From NCBI RefSeq assembly GCF_018205975.1, contig NZ_CP073577.1, forward strand, positions 1,922,001 through 1,986,000: a stretch of 64,000 nt of DNA. The letters run 5' to 3'. Source of the stretch: Erythrobacter sp. JK5. Lineage in GTDB: Bacteria > Pseudomonadota > Alphaproteobacteria > Sphingomonadales > Sphingomonadaceae. Shown here one piece after another: positions 8,908-17,154 of this stretch (positions within the stretch are counted from its first letter, which is position 1; each line of letters starts with the position of its first letter). The translations under genes and the position numbers were made by a program. The notes under the pieces were generated by a model. That model made no database searches. It saw only the letters and a list, made by a program, of their open reading frames with translations, and was not told the DNA's origin.

Positions 8908-9872
8908 ATGGCCTTTATCATGCCCTCGGGGGAAATCATTACTGGAACCATCCCCGCCCCTGCCCGGCTCGACAAGGCCCTGGCCGAGGCGACAGAATTG
9001 TCGCGCGCACGGGTGCAGGCGCTGATCGCGGAAGGCCGGGTCGAAGTCGGCGGAGCCACCGCCTCTTCGGCGTCCGCCAAGGTCGCGGGGGGCACCCCGT
9101 TCACCATCACCGTGCCGCCCGCCGCCGAAGCCGAAGCACGCCCGCAGGATATCCCGCTCGCCATCGCGTTCGAGGACGAGCATATCGTCGTTGTCGACAA
9201 GCCAGCCAGCATGGTCGTGCACCCCGCAGCCGGCAATCGGGACGGCACGCTCGTCAACGCCCTGCTGCATCACTGTGCCGGCCAGCTATCGGGGATCGGC
9301 GGAGTGGCGCGCCCCGGGATCGTCCACCGCATCGACAAGGACACGTCGGGCCTGCTGGTGGTCGCCAAGTCGGATGCCGCGCACGAGGGGCTGGCCGCGC
9401 AGTTCGCCCGACATTCGGTCCACCGCCGCTATCTCGCGGTCTGCGGGGCCATCCCAGCCCTGCCGCAGGCACGATTTCGGGCCGAATCGGCCGCTCCGAC
9501 GCCAATCGCAAGAAAATGGCGGTGCTCGAAAAGAATTCCTCGCGCGGCAAACATGCGGTTACCCATTACACGGTGCTGGACCGGCTCGAATCGAGCGCGC
9601 TGATCGAATGCAGGCTCGAAACCGGGCGAACCCACCAGGTGCGCGTTCACTGTGCATCAATCGGTCATGCGCTATTGGGAGACCCAGTGTACGGAAATGC
9701 CCCGAAAGTGTTGAAACCGGTGCTGAAATCGCTGGGATTCGCCCGCCAGGCGCTGCATGCGGCCGAATTGGGCTTCAGCCATCCAATCACCGGAAAAACA
9801 ATGCTTTTCGAGGCCGGACTGCCCCGCGATATGCGGGAACTAATCGACGAACTTGCACGTTATAATCGATGA
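8908..9872 (+). CDS. rluD: 23S rRNA pseudouridine synthase RluD (frameshifted in this sequence)
   Basis: The N-terminal S4 RNA-binding domain (RLDKALAEATELSRARVQAL) and the RluA-type catalytic core GIVHRIDKDTSGLLVVAKSD, with its catalytic Asp, read in one frame. From SDANRKKMAVL to the C terminus ELARYNR the protein continues in another frame. The switch maps to CCC at 9453-9455, where adding one C restores the family sequence (AIPSPAAGTISGRIGRSDAN). The repaired protein is about 321 residues, normal for RluD, which modifies U1911, U1915 and U1917 of helix 69. The start is ATG 8908 or 8920. This is a homopolymer error or a genuine mutation; similar lesions elsewhere in the window favour error. 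Confidence 0.85.
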
Positions 9873-9985
9873 AAAGCGCAGCCAAATGCGCAAAACCAAC
9901 GTATATGTAACCGAGTGGCCCGAAACGCCGGATGCCCATCAGGGGTCCGGCACAAGCGGTCGACAACAGAAAGGTTAGGGAAAAA

Positions 9986-10885
9986 GTGAGCAAGACCCCA
10001 TTCGTCCCGGCGCTAGGCGGAGAGCAGAGCCTCAATCGCTACCTGTCGGAGATCAAGAAATACCCCGTGCTGACGGCCGAGCAGGAATACATGCTCGCCA
10101 AGCGTTATGCCGAGCACGAAGACCCGGAAGCCGCCGCGCAGCTGGTCTCCAGCCACCTGCGGCTCGTGGCCAAGATCGCGATGGGATATCGCGGCTATGG
10201 CCTGCCGGTCAGCGATCTCATTTCCGAAGGCAATGTCGGCCTGATGCAGGGCGTGAAGAAATTCGAGCCCGATCGCGGCTTCCGCCTCGCGACCTACGCG
10301 ATGTGGTGGATCAAGGCTTCGATCCAGGAATTCATCCTGCGCAGCTGGAGCCTCGTGAAGATGGGCACCACCGCCGCGCAGAAAAAGCTGTTCTTCAACC
10401 TGCGCCGGATGAAGAAGCAGCTCGAAGCTTACGAAGACACCGATCTGTCGCCCGAAGACGTGACCAAGATCGCGACCGACCTCGGCGTGCCCGAGCAGGA
10501 AGTGGTCAACATGAACCGCCGGATGATGATGGGCGGCGACGGCTCGCTCAACACCCCGATGCGGGGCGGTGAGGAAGGTTCGGGCGAATGGCAGGACTGG
10601 CTGACCGACGATCGTCCGCTGCAGGACGAGACGGTGGCCGACGCCGAAGAGGCGCAGGTGCGGCACGAAATGCTGGTCGAGGCGATGGAAAGCCTCAACG
10701 AGCGCGAGCAGCACATCCTGACCGAACGCCGCCTGACGGAGAAGCCGCAGACGCTCGAAGAGCTGTCGCAGGTCTACGACGTCAGCCGCGAACGCATCCG
10801 CCAGATCGAGGTGCGCGCGTTCGAGAAGCTGCAGAAAGCGATGCAGCGGATCGCCGGAGAACGGCTGCTGCCGGGCGTCGCCTGA
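9986..10885 (+). CDS. rpoH: RNA polymerase heat-shock sigma factor RpoH (sigma-32)
   Basis: 299 residues from the GTG at 9986, preceded by AGGTTAGGG; an upstream in-frame start at 9932 would add a non-conserved tail. Sigma-70 regions 2 and 4 are evident: region 2.4-like FRLATYAMWWIKASIQEF, and a C-terminal helix-turn-helix TLEELSQVYDVSRERIRQIE. The RpoH-box QKKLFFNLRRMKK identifies it as the heat-shock paralogue and not RpoD. It should direct transcription of chaperones and proteases such as clpP. A strong terminator follows, so it is probably monocistronic. Confidence 0.95.
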   Translation: MSKTPFVPALGGEQSLNRYLSEIKKYPVLTAEQEYMLAKRYAEHEDPEAAAQLVSSHLRLVAKIAMGYRGYGLPVSDLISEGNVGLMQGVKKFEPDRGFRLATYAMWWIKASIQEFILRSWSLVKMGTTAAQKKLFFNLRRMKKQLEAYEDTDLSPEDVTKIATDLGVPEQEVVNMNRRMMMGGDGSLNTPMRGGEEGSGEWQDWLTDDRPLQDETVADAEEAQVRHEMLVEAMESLNEREQHILTERRLTEKPQTLEELSQVYDVSRERIRQIEVRAFEKLQKAMQRIAGERLLPGVA

Positions 10886-10926
10886 CACGCACGGCGGCCA
10901 TCGACGTGGCCTGAAAGATCACCAAG

Positions 10927-10961
10927 ACCCTCCCCGGTTCGCGCCGGGGAGGGTTTTTGTT
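10927..10961 (+). terminator. Rho-independent terminator of rpoH
   Basis: ACCCTCCCCGG (10927-10937) and CCGGGGAGGGT (10944-10954) form a perfect 11-bp stem with a TTCGCG loop, followed by TTTTGTTTG. Confidence 0.9.
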
Positions 10962-10994
10962 TGCTCCCCGCGACTTCGCCGCTAATCGACCAGC

Positions 10995-11666
10995 ATGATC
11001 CGCACCGTCGCCCGCATTACGGCCAAGACCATCCTGTGGTTCGTCGGACTCAGCCTCGCGCTGGTGATCCTGTTCAAGTGGGTGCCCGTGCCCGTCACCG
11101 CGACCATGGTGATGGATGGCAACGGGATCACCAAGGACTGGGAGAGCCTCGAGAACATCGATCCCAACCTCGTCGCGGCAGTGATCGCGGCGGAAGACGG
11201 CAAGTTCTGCCAGCACAGCGGCTTCGATGCCGAGGCGATCGAAAAGGCGATCGAGCGCAACCGCCGGGGCGGGCGCATTCGCGGCGGCTCTACCATCAGC
11301 CAGCAGACCGCCAAGAACGTCTTCCTGTGGCAGGGCGGCGGTTATTTCCGCAAGGGGCTGGAGGCGTGGTTCACCTTCTGGATCGAGAATGTGTGGGGCA
11401 AGCGGCGGATCATGGAGGTCTATCTCAACGTCGCCGAAACCGGGATCGGCACCTATGGCGCTGAGGCCGGGGCGCAGCGCTATTTCGGGAAGTCCGCCGC
11501 GCGGCTTTCACCCGATGAAGCGAGCCGCATGGCGGCGGCGCTGCCGCTGCCCAAACAGCGCTCGGTCAAGAACCCGGGCGGGTGGCTGGCCCGTCACGGC
11601 AACACGATCGAAGCGCAGATCGGGGTCGTCAAGCGTGACGGGCTCGCATCCTGCGTCTATCAATGA
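10995..11666 (+). CDS. mtgA: Monofunctional biosynthetic peptidoglycan transglycosylase
   Basis: 223 residues with one N-terminal membrane anchor (about residues 12-30) and a GT51 glycosyltransferase domain. The catalytic Glu is E67 in IAAEDGKFCQHSGFD. Further family motifs are RGGSTISQQTAKN, RIMEVYLNVAETG and ARLSPDEASRMAAALP. It polymerises lipid II into glycan strands on the periplasmic face without a transpeptidase domain. Its stop overlaps the next gene's ATG by 4 bases (ATGA), starting a chain of four coupled genes. Confidence 0.95.
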   Translation: MIRTVARITAKTILWFVGLSLALVILFKWVPVPVTATMVMDGNGITKDWESLENIDPNLVAAVIAAEDGKFCQHSGFDAEAIEKAIERNRRGGRIRGGSTISQQTAKNVFLWQGGGYFRKGLEAWFTFWIENVWGKRRIMEVYLNVAETGIGTYGAEAGAQRYFGKSAARLSPDEASRMAAALPLPKQRSVKNPGGWLARHGNTIEAQIGVVKRDGLASCVYQ

Positions 11667-12628
11667 TGCCAATGGGTCACGCGCACGCACATCATCATCA
11701 AGATCACGAGCGGGGGCACGAGCACGGGCACGACCATGCGCATGGTCCCGGACACAGCCACGCTCCCAAGGATTTCGGCCACGCCTTCGCCATCGGCATC
11801 GGGCTCAATTCCGTGTTCGTCGTGGTCGAGGCGACTTTCGGCTTCCTTTACGGCTCGATGGCGCTGGTCGCCGATGCCGGGCACAATCTGTCCGACGTGC
11901 TGGCGCTGCTGCTGGCGTGGGGAGCGACGGTCGCCGCCAAACGACCCCCGTCGGACACCTTCACCTACGGGTTCAAGAGCTCGACCATTCTCGCCGCGCT
12001 CGCCAATGCGCTGCTGCTGGCGATCGCGATCGGTGCGATCCTGTTCGAGACCTTTCACCGCCTGTTCGAGCCGGTCGAGCCGCAGGGGACCGTGATGGTG
12101 GTGGTCGCCGGGATCGGAATCGCGATCAACGCGGGGACCGCGATGCTGTTCATGCGCGGGCAGGATGACCTCAACATTCGCGGTGCCTACCTGCACATGG
12201 CGGCCGACGCGCTGGTCTCGGTCGGCGTGGTGGTGGCGGGTTTCGCGATCCTGATCACCGGGCTGTGGTGGATCGATCCGGTAGTCAGCCTCGCGATCGT
12301 GGGGATGATCGCATGGGGCACATGGGGTCTGGCCAAGGACAGCCTCAGGATGAGCCTGCTTGCAGTTCCTGCAAGCATTGACGTTGGCGAAGTGCGGCGT
12401 CATTTGGCGGGGCTGGAGGGGGTGGAAACCGTGCATGACCTGCATATCTGGCCGATGTCGACGACCGAGACGGCGCTGACCGCGCATCTGGTGATGCCGG
12501 GCGAACCGTGTTCGGACGCGTTTCTGCGCGAGATCAGCGATTCGCTGCGCAGCCGCTTCGGCATCAATCATGCGACGATCCAGATCGAGCGCGGCACCGA
12601 AAACGATCCGTGCGGGGCCGGCTGCTGA
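11663..12628 (+). CDS. Cation diffusion facilitator metal/H+ antiporter (ZitB/CzcD type)
   Basis: 321 residues. The N terminus is extremely His-rich (HAHAHHHQDH, HEHGHDHAHG), the usual metal-collecting tail. Six membrane segments follow, with paired HxxxD sites: ADAGHNLSD in TM2 and YLHMAADALVS in TM5. These form the transport site for Zn2+ and related ions. The cytoplasmic C-terminal domain has VHDLHIWPMS and a Cys pair near the end. It exports divalent metal across the inner membrane. It overlaps mtgA by 4 bases and the ECF sigma gene by 1 base, so expression is likely coupled to both. Confidence 0.93.
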   Translation: MMPMGHAHAHHHQDHERGHEHGHDHAHGPGHSHAPKDFGHAFAIGIGLNSVFVVVEATFGFLYGSMALVADAGHNLSDVLALLLAWGATVAAKRPPSDTFTYGFKSSTILAALANALLLAIAIGAILFETFHRLFEPVEPQGTVMVVVAGIGIAINAGTAMLFMRGQDDLNIRGAYLHMAADALVSVGVVVAGFAILITGLWWIDPVVSLAIVGMIAWGTWGLAKDSLRMSLLAVPASIDVGEVRRHLAGLEGVETVHDLHIWPMSTTETALTAHLVMPGEPCSDAFLREISDSLRSRFGINHATIQIERGTENDPCGAGC

Positions 12629-13221
12629 TGGAAGCCAACCCCGCATCCGGTCCGACGCCCGCCAGCGCCGAAGCGCGCGAAGCGTTGCGCGCGGCGATGG
12701 TGCGGCTGGGCGAAGGCGACAGCGCCGCGCTCGAAGAAATATACACCGCCACCCGCGTGAAACTGTTCGGCATCTGCCTTCGTATCTTGGGCGACAGGAA
12801 AGAAGCAGAAGACGCCTTGCAGGACGTATACGTCAATCTTTGGCAAAGAGCCGACCGGTACGATCCGGAACGCGCGAGCCCCATTTCGTGGCTCGCGACC
12901 TTTGCGCGCAACCGCGCCATCGATCGCCTGCGCACGGGCAAGGTGCGCGGCGGCGCGGTCCCGGTCGAGGAAGCCGCCCCCCTGCCCGACGAAACGCCGC
13001 TGGCCGACAGCCTGCTGATCGATGCCGAACAATCGGCGCAGATTCACCTCTGTCTCGGCAAGCTCGACGACAATGTGCAGCAGCATATTCGCGGAGCGTT
13101 CTTCGAGGGCCGCACCTACGCTCAGCTGGCCGAGGCTGCGGATGTGCCGCTCGGCACGATGAAAAGCTGGATCCGCCGTGCGCTGATGAAGCTGCGTGCC
13201 TGCCTGGAGGCGAGCGAATGA
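12628..13221 (+). CDS. ECF-family RNA polymerase sigma factor (SigK/RskA-linked type)
   Basis: 197 residues from ATG 12628, which overlaps the CDF stop. Sigma region 2 is RILGDRKEAEDALQDVYVNL with ISWLATFARNRAIDRLR. Region 4 is TYAQLAEAADVPLGTMKSWI with RRALMKLRACL. There are no regions 1 or 3, as in all ECF factors. The next gene, overlapping by 4 bases, encodes a membrane anti-sigma of the RskA type, and a FAS1-domain gene follows. The partner type places it with SigK-like ECF factors. Its inducing signal is unknown; coupling to a metal exporter makes metal or envelope stress plausible. Confidence 0.92.
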   Translation: MEANPASGPTPASAEAREALRAAMVRLGEGDSAALEEIYTATRVKLFGICLRILGDRKEAEDALQDVYVNLWQRADRYDPERASPISWLATFARNRAIDRLRTGKVRGGAVPVEEAAPLPDETPLADSLLIDAEQSAQIHLCLGKLDDNVQQHIRGAFFEGRTYAQLAEAADVPLGTMKSWIRRALMKLRACLEASE

Positions 13222-14012
13222 GCGGCCCCGAAGACATGGATCCGATGGACAACCGCGACGACAAGGTGCTCGCCGCCGAATTCTCGCTCGGCCTGCTCGA
13301 AGGCGAGGAACTGCTCGCCGCGCGCGGGCGGCTTGCGACCGATGCCGAATTCGCCGCGCGCAAGCAGTGGTGGGACGACTGGTTCGTGCCGCTGACCGAT
13401 GCGGTCGGCGGTGCCGAGCCGGGCCCCGAGGTGTGGGACACCATCGCAGCACGGATCGCACAGCGCGGTGCGGGCGCTGCGCCGGTGTCCATGACCGGCG
13501 GGCCGGCGGCCGAAACCGGGACCGTCATCGAGCTCCGCAGCCGCCTGCGTCGCTGGCAGTGGACCGCCGGGATCACCTCCGCCGCCGCTGCAATCGCTTT
13601 GGCATTTCTCGTCATCCCCGACGGTCCGGCGCCAACCGACGACTTGCCACCCGGCATTGCCGGCCAGGCCTCGGCAGCGCCGCTGATGGCGACGGTGCCG
13701 ATCGGCGACACCGGATTGCGGCTCGACGTCACCTACTTGCCCGAAAGCGAGCGGATGCTGGTGACCGCGATCGGCCTCACCGCCGACGGGGTGCACGATC
13801 ACGAATTGTGGCTGGTCCCGGCGCAGGGCGACCTGCAATCGCTCGGCGTCGTCACCCCGGGTCAGATCGTGAGCGTCGATCTGCCCGATGACATCGCGCG
13901 CAACATCATCGACGGTTCGCAACTGGTGCTTACGCGCGAACCGATCGGCGGCAAGCCCGAGGGCGAAGCCGCCGGACCGGTCGTGGCCGAAGGCGCGTTC
14001 AGCCAGGTCTGA
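13218..14012 (+). CDS. Anti-sigma factor, RskA family
   Basis: 264 residues. The cytoplasmic N-terminal part (about 1-110) has the zinc-less anti-sigma look (FSLGLLEGEELLAARGRLATD, WWDDWFVPL). One membrane helix spans about 115-133. The periplasmic RskA C-terminal domain includes GLRLDVTYLPESERMLV and HELWLVPAQGDLQSLG. It should hold the upstream ECF factor at the membrane until signal-dependent proteolysis releases it. The ATG overlaps the sigma stop (ATGA), giving stoichiometric production. Confidence 0.9.
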   Translation: MSGPEDMDPMDNRDDKVLAAEFSLGLLEGEELLAARGRLATDAEFAARKQWWDDWFVPLTDAVGGAEPGPEVWDTIAARIAQRGAGAAPVSMTGGPAAETGTVIELRSRLRRWQWTAGITSAAAAIALAFLVIPDGPAPTDDLPPGIAGQASAAPLMATVPIGDTGLRLDVTYLPESERMLVTAIGLTADGVHDHELWLVPAQGDLQSLGVVTPGQIVSVDLPDDIARNIIDGSQLVLTREPIGGKPEGEAAGPVVAEGAFSQV

Positions 14013-14033
14013 GCCCCGCGCGCCCGTCGCGGA

Positions 14034-14050
14034 CGCCGGACAGTCCGGCG
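14034..14050. promoter_or_regulatory. 17-bp perfect palindrome downstream of the anti-sigma gene
   Basis: CGCCGGAC-A-GTCCGGCG, centred on 14042, lies 22 bases after the anti-sigma stop and 40 bases before a candidate ECF promoter. With a one-base centre it is better suited to protein binding or a short attenuator than to a classical terminator, and no T tract follows. Confidence 0.4.
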
Positions 14051-14089
14051 CGCAGTTCGCGATATTTCCCAGGTCTTTGCGATTTTTTC

Positions 14090-14117
14090 GCATCCGCCCC
14101 GCAGTCGCATGCGTAGC
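14090..14117 (+). promoter_or_regulatory. Candidate ECF-type promoter of the FAS1 gene
   Basis: GCATCC (14090-14095), a 16-base spacer, then CGTAGC (14112-14117), 44 bases before the FAS1 start. The element resembles the CCATCC/CGAAT-type promoters known for SigK. Assignment to the ECF factor encoded just upstream is inference from position and similarity. Confidence 0.4.
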
Positions 14118-14161
14118 TCCAAGCGCAAGACCGGGAGGGCTTGCAGACCAAGGAGAACCCC

Positions 14162-14730
14162 ATGCCTGTACCCCCAAGAGTTTGAAAGCCGCGGCGCTGG
14201 CCGCGATCGCTGCGACCACCGGTCTTGCCGCCATCGCCACCGCCCCTGCCGCCGCGCATCACCACAAAGCCGCCGCGCAGCAGGCTCCCAACATCGTCGA
14301 AACCGCGATGAGCACCGGCGTGCACGAAACACTGGTCGCCGCGGTCAAGGCCGCCGGCCTGGTCGATACCCTTGCGAGCCCAGGCCCGTTCACCGTTTTC
14401 GCGCCGACCGACACCGCATTCGCCAAGCTGCCCGACGGCACCGTCGCGACGCTGGTGAAGCCCGAGAACAAGGGCACCCTCACCAATATCCTGACCTACC
14501 ACGCAGTCGCCGGTAACGTGACCAGCAGCGATCTCGTCAGCCTGATCAAGAAGCATGGCGGCGAAGCCAGCATCACCACGGTGGCCGGCGGAAAGCTGAC
14601 GGCCCGCCTTTCGGGCGACACCATCATCATCACCGACGCAAAGGGCCGCGCGAGCGCGGTCACGCAGGCCGACGTGAGCACGTCGAACGGCGTCATTCAC
14701 GTCACCGATGGAGTGTTCCTCCCGGCCTGA
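14162..14730 (+). CDS. Secreted fasciclin (FAS1) domain protein (frameshift near the start)
   Basis: About 189 residues after repair. The FAS1 domain is clear: NIVETAMSTGVHETLVAAVK, PFTVFAPTDTAFAKLPDG, TNILTYHAVAGNV, and the terminal NGVIHVTDGVFLPA. An ideal AAGGAG site (14150-14155) precedes ATG 14162, but that frame stops after seven codons. One extra C in the C run 14170-14174 joins it to KSLKAAALAAIAATTG, giving a normal signal peptide ending APAAAHHHK. FAS1 proteins are extracellular adhesion or matrix proteins. In mycobacteria, SigK-RskA drives FAS1 genes (mpt70, mpt83), and the same gene types are adjacent here. Confidence 0.85.
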
Positions 14731-14796
14731 CCCACCCCCCATCGCTTTGCGCTGCCCCGCCGTTCCCCCTCCCACTCAGGGGCAGCGCTTCACAGG

Positions 14797-14833
14797 ACCC
14801 CGTCCGGCAATCCTCCATGCCGGGCGGGGTTTT
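14797..14833 (+). terminator. Rho-independent terminator of the FAS1 gene
   Basis: ACCCCGTCCGGCA (14797-14809) pairs with TGCCGGGCGGGGT (14818-14830), with one G-T wobble, followed by TTT. Confidence 0.8.
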
Positions 14834-14847
14834 GTGTGGGGGTGAGC

Positions 14848-15537
14848 TCAACTCAGTGCGAAGTCGACCGCCGCCTTGGCATGCAGTCGGGTCGTATCGA
14901 ACAGCGGCAGCGGGCTGTGATCCTGATCGATCAGCAGCATGATCTCGGTGCAGGCGAGCGCGATACCCTGCGCGCCGCGCATTTGCAGATCGTCGATCAT
15001 ATTGCAGTAGAATCGCCGCGACTCCTCGCGGATTTCGCCGGCGCATAGTTCTGCGAAGATGATCCGGTGCATTTCCGCCCGGTCCTCGGATCCCGGCACT
15101 ACAACGGCCAGGCCGCGCTCGGCCAACCGCTCGGCGTAGAACGGCTGCTCCATGGTGAAGCGGGTGGCGAGCAGCCCGACCGTATCGTGCCCCGCAGCCT
15201 TGATCGCCTCCGCCAGCGGATCGGCAATGTGCAACAGCGGGCAGGAAATGTGCTCTTCGACGCGCGGGGCGACGAGGTGCATGGTGTTGGTAGCGATCAG
15301 GATCGCTTCCGCGCCTGCACGCTCCAGCCCGGTCGCCGCCTCGCCCAGCATGTCGCCGAGCCGGTCCCACTCGTCCGCCTTCTGTAGCGCGGCGATGGCG
15401 TCGAAATCGAAGCTGTGCATCAGCAGCGGCGCCGAGACGATCCCGCCGCGCCGCGCGCGCACTTCGCGATTGATGATGGCGTAATATTGGGCCGAGCTTT
15501 CCCAGCTCATCCCGCCGAGAATACCTAAGGTTTTCAT
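14848..15537 (-). CDS. Aspartate/glutamate racemase family protein (YgeA/EcL-DER type)
   Basis: 229 residues, an Asp/Glu/hydantoin racemase fold. Most members use two Cys as acid/base. Here the first position is T83 (LIATNTMH) and the second is C196 (LACTEIM). This Thr/Cys pair matches E. coli YgeA, described as an L-Asp/L-Glu-preferring racemase (Thr83/Cys197), by both identity and numbering. The N-terminal LGILGGMSWESSAQYY is also typical. It is monocistronic, converging on the FAS1 terminator. A role in supplying D-Asp or D-Glu to the wall or extracellular pool is inference. Confidence 0.85.
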   Translation of the reverse strand: MKTLGILGGMSWESSAQYYAIINREVRARRGGIVSAPLLMHSFDFDAIAALQKADEWDRLGDMLGEAATGLERAGAEAILIATNTMHLVAPRVEEHISCPLLHIADPLAEAIKAAGHDTVGLLATRFTMEQPFYAERLAERGLAVVVPGSEDRAEMHRIIFAELCAGEIREESRRFYCNMIDDLQMRGAQGIALACTEIMLLIDQDHSPLPLFDTTRLHAKAAVDFALS

Positions 15538-15674
15538 GGAGCGGCTCTAGCGGTGAAGTTCGGCACGAACCAGACGGTTCGCGCCGCGAACGGCGGGGCC
15601 GATTGGCCGCCCGAGATTATGCGAGGAAAACCAGCCGCGCGGATGCGCGCGCCCGGCGTTTGAGGGCGAACAGG

Positions 15675-16946
15675 CTAAGCCGCCGCTTCCTTCTCGGCGT
15701 CGTCGTCGTTCGAGTGAACGCGGATCGGGTCCTTCTTGCCTTCGACCACTTCGCCGTCGATCACGATTTCGGTCACGCCTTCCATGTCGGGCAGGTCGAA
15801 CATCGTATCGAGCAGGATGCCTTCGACGATCGAGCGCAGCCCGCGCGCGCCGGTCTTGCGCAGGATCGCGCGTTCGGCGATCGCCTTGAGCGCATCGTCG
15901 GTGAAGCTGAGTTCCACGTCTTCGAGTTCGAACAGCTTCTTGTACTGTTTCACCAGCGCGTTCTTTGGCTCGTTGAGGATCGTCACCAGCGCATCGACAT
16001 CGAGATCGTGAAGCGTCGCGATCACCGGCAGACGGCCGACGAATTCGGGAATCAGACCGAATTTCAGCAGGTCTTCGGGTTCGCTCTTTTCAAGCAGCTC
16101 GCCGACGCGGCGCTTGTCCGGATCGGCGACATGCGCGCCGAAACCGATCGAGCGCTTCTGCAGACGGTCGGCGATGATCTTGTCGAGACCGGCAAACGCG
16201 CCGCCGCAGATGAACAGGATGTTGGTCGTGTCGACCTGCAGGAATTCCTGCTGCGGATGCTTGCGCCCGCCCTGCGGCGGAACCGAAGCGGTGGTGCCTT
16301 CCATCAGCTTGAGCAGCGCCTGCTGCACGCCCTCGCCCGACACATCGCGCGTGATCGAGGGGTTTTCCGCCTTGCGGGTGATCTTGTCGATCTCGTCGAT
16401 ATAGACGATGCCGTGCTGCGCCTTTTCGACGTTGTAGTCGGAGCTCTGGAGCAGCTTGAGAATGATGTTTTCCACGTCTTCGCCGACGTAGCCGGCTTCG
16501 GTCAGCGTGGTCGCATCGGCCATCGTGAACGGCACGTCGAAAGTCCGCGCCAGCGTCTGCGCGAGCAGCGTCTTCCCGGTGCCGGTCGGACCGACCAGCA
16601 GAATGTTCGACTTGGCGAGTTCGACATCGCCCGCCTTGCCGCTGTGCTTCAGGCGCTTGTAATGGTTGTGGACCGCGACCGAGAGGTTCCGCTTGGCGCT
16701 GTCCTGACCGATGACATAATCGTTGAGCGTCGCGAAGATTTCCGACGGGGTGGGAACCTCGCCTTCCTTCTTGCCTGCAATTCCGGCCTTGGTTTCTTCG
16801 CGAATGATGTCGTTGCAAAGCTCGACACACTCGTCGCAAATAAACACGGTCGGTCCGGCAATCAGCTTGCGCACTTCGTGCTGCGACTTGCCGCAGAAGC
16901 TGCAATACAGAGTGCTCTTGCTGTCAGATCCGCTCAATTTCGTCAT
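15675..16946 (-). CDS. clpX: ClpX ATP-dependent unfoldase subunit
   Basis: 423 residues. The N-terminal C4 zinc-binding domain ([13 protein letters not shown] and CDECVELC) recruits adaptors. The AAA+ core has Walker [13 protein letters not shown] and Walker [11 protein letters not shown], the pore-loop region, and [13 protein letters not shown] in the C-terminal part. It unfolds tagged substrates into ClpP. In alphaproteobacteria it degrades CtrA with the help of RcdA, CpdR and PopA. It lies 208 bases downstream of clpP on the same strand, the usual clpP-clpX order. The gap contains no gene and may hold a separate promoter. Confidence 0.97.
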   Translation of the reverse strand: MTKLSGSDSKSTLYCSFCGKSQHEVRKLIAGPTVFICDECVELCNDIIREETKAGIAGKKEGEVPTPSEIFATLNDYVIGQDSAKRNLSVAVHNHYKRLKHSGKAGDVELAKSNILLVGPTGTGKTLLAQTLARTFDVPFTMADATTLTEAGYVGEDVENIILKLLQSSDYNVEKAQHGIVYIDEIDKITRKAENPSITRDVSGEGVQQALLKLMEGTTASVPPQGGRKHPQQEFLQVDTTNILFICGGAFAGLDKIIADRLQKRSIGFGAHVADPDKRRVGELLEKSEPEDLLKFGLIPEFVGRLPVIATLHDLDVDALVTILNEPKNALVKQYKKLFELEDVELSFTDDALKAIAERAILRKTGARGLRSIVEGILLDTMFDLPDMEGVTEIVIDGEVVEGKKDPIRVHSNDDDAEKEAAA

Positions 16947-17154
16947 TCCTGTTCATCCTCGAATCCGCGCAACGCTTGCCGCAGGCAACCCGCCCGGATT
17001 CGCCGACTCTATCTTGCGCGCCGGGGGAATCAACACATGGCGCGCGTTTTTGGGTCCGGGCAGCCGCTCGAAACGGCCTGCTGTGCCGCATCGGACCAGC
17101 CATACTGCACCGCGTCCCACCCTGGGGCGTTTAGCGCAGAAACCTTTCCAACTG

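Noticed and set aside
8865..9872. rluD as a functional pseudogene
   Set aside because: A single C-run indel with both halves fully conserved, plus a similar lesion in the essential gene der, makes sequence error more likely than decay.
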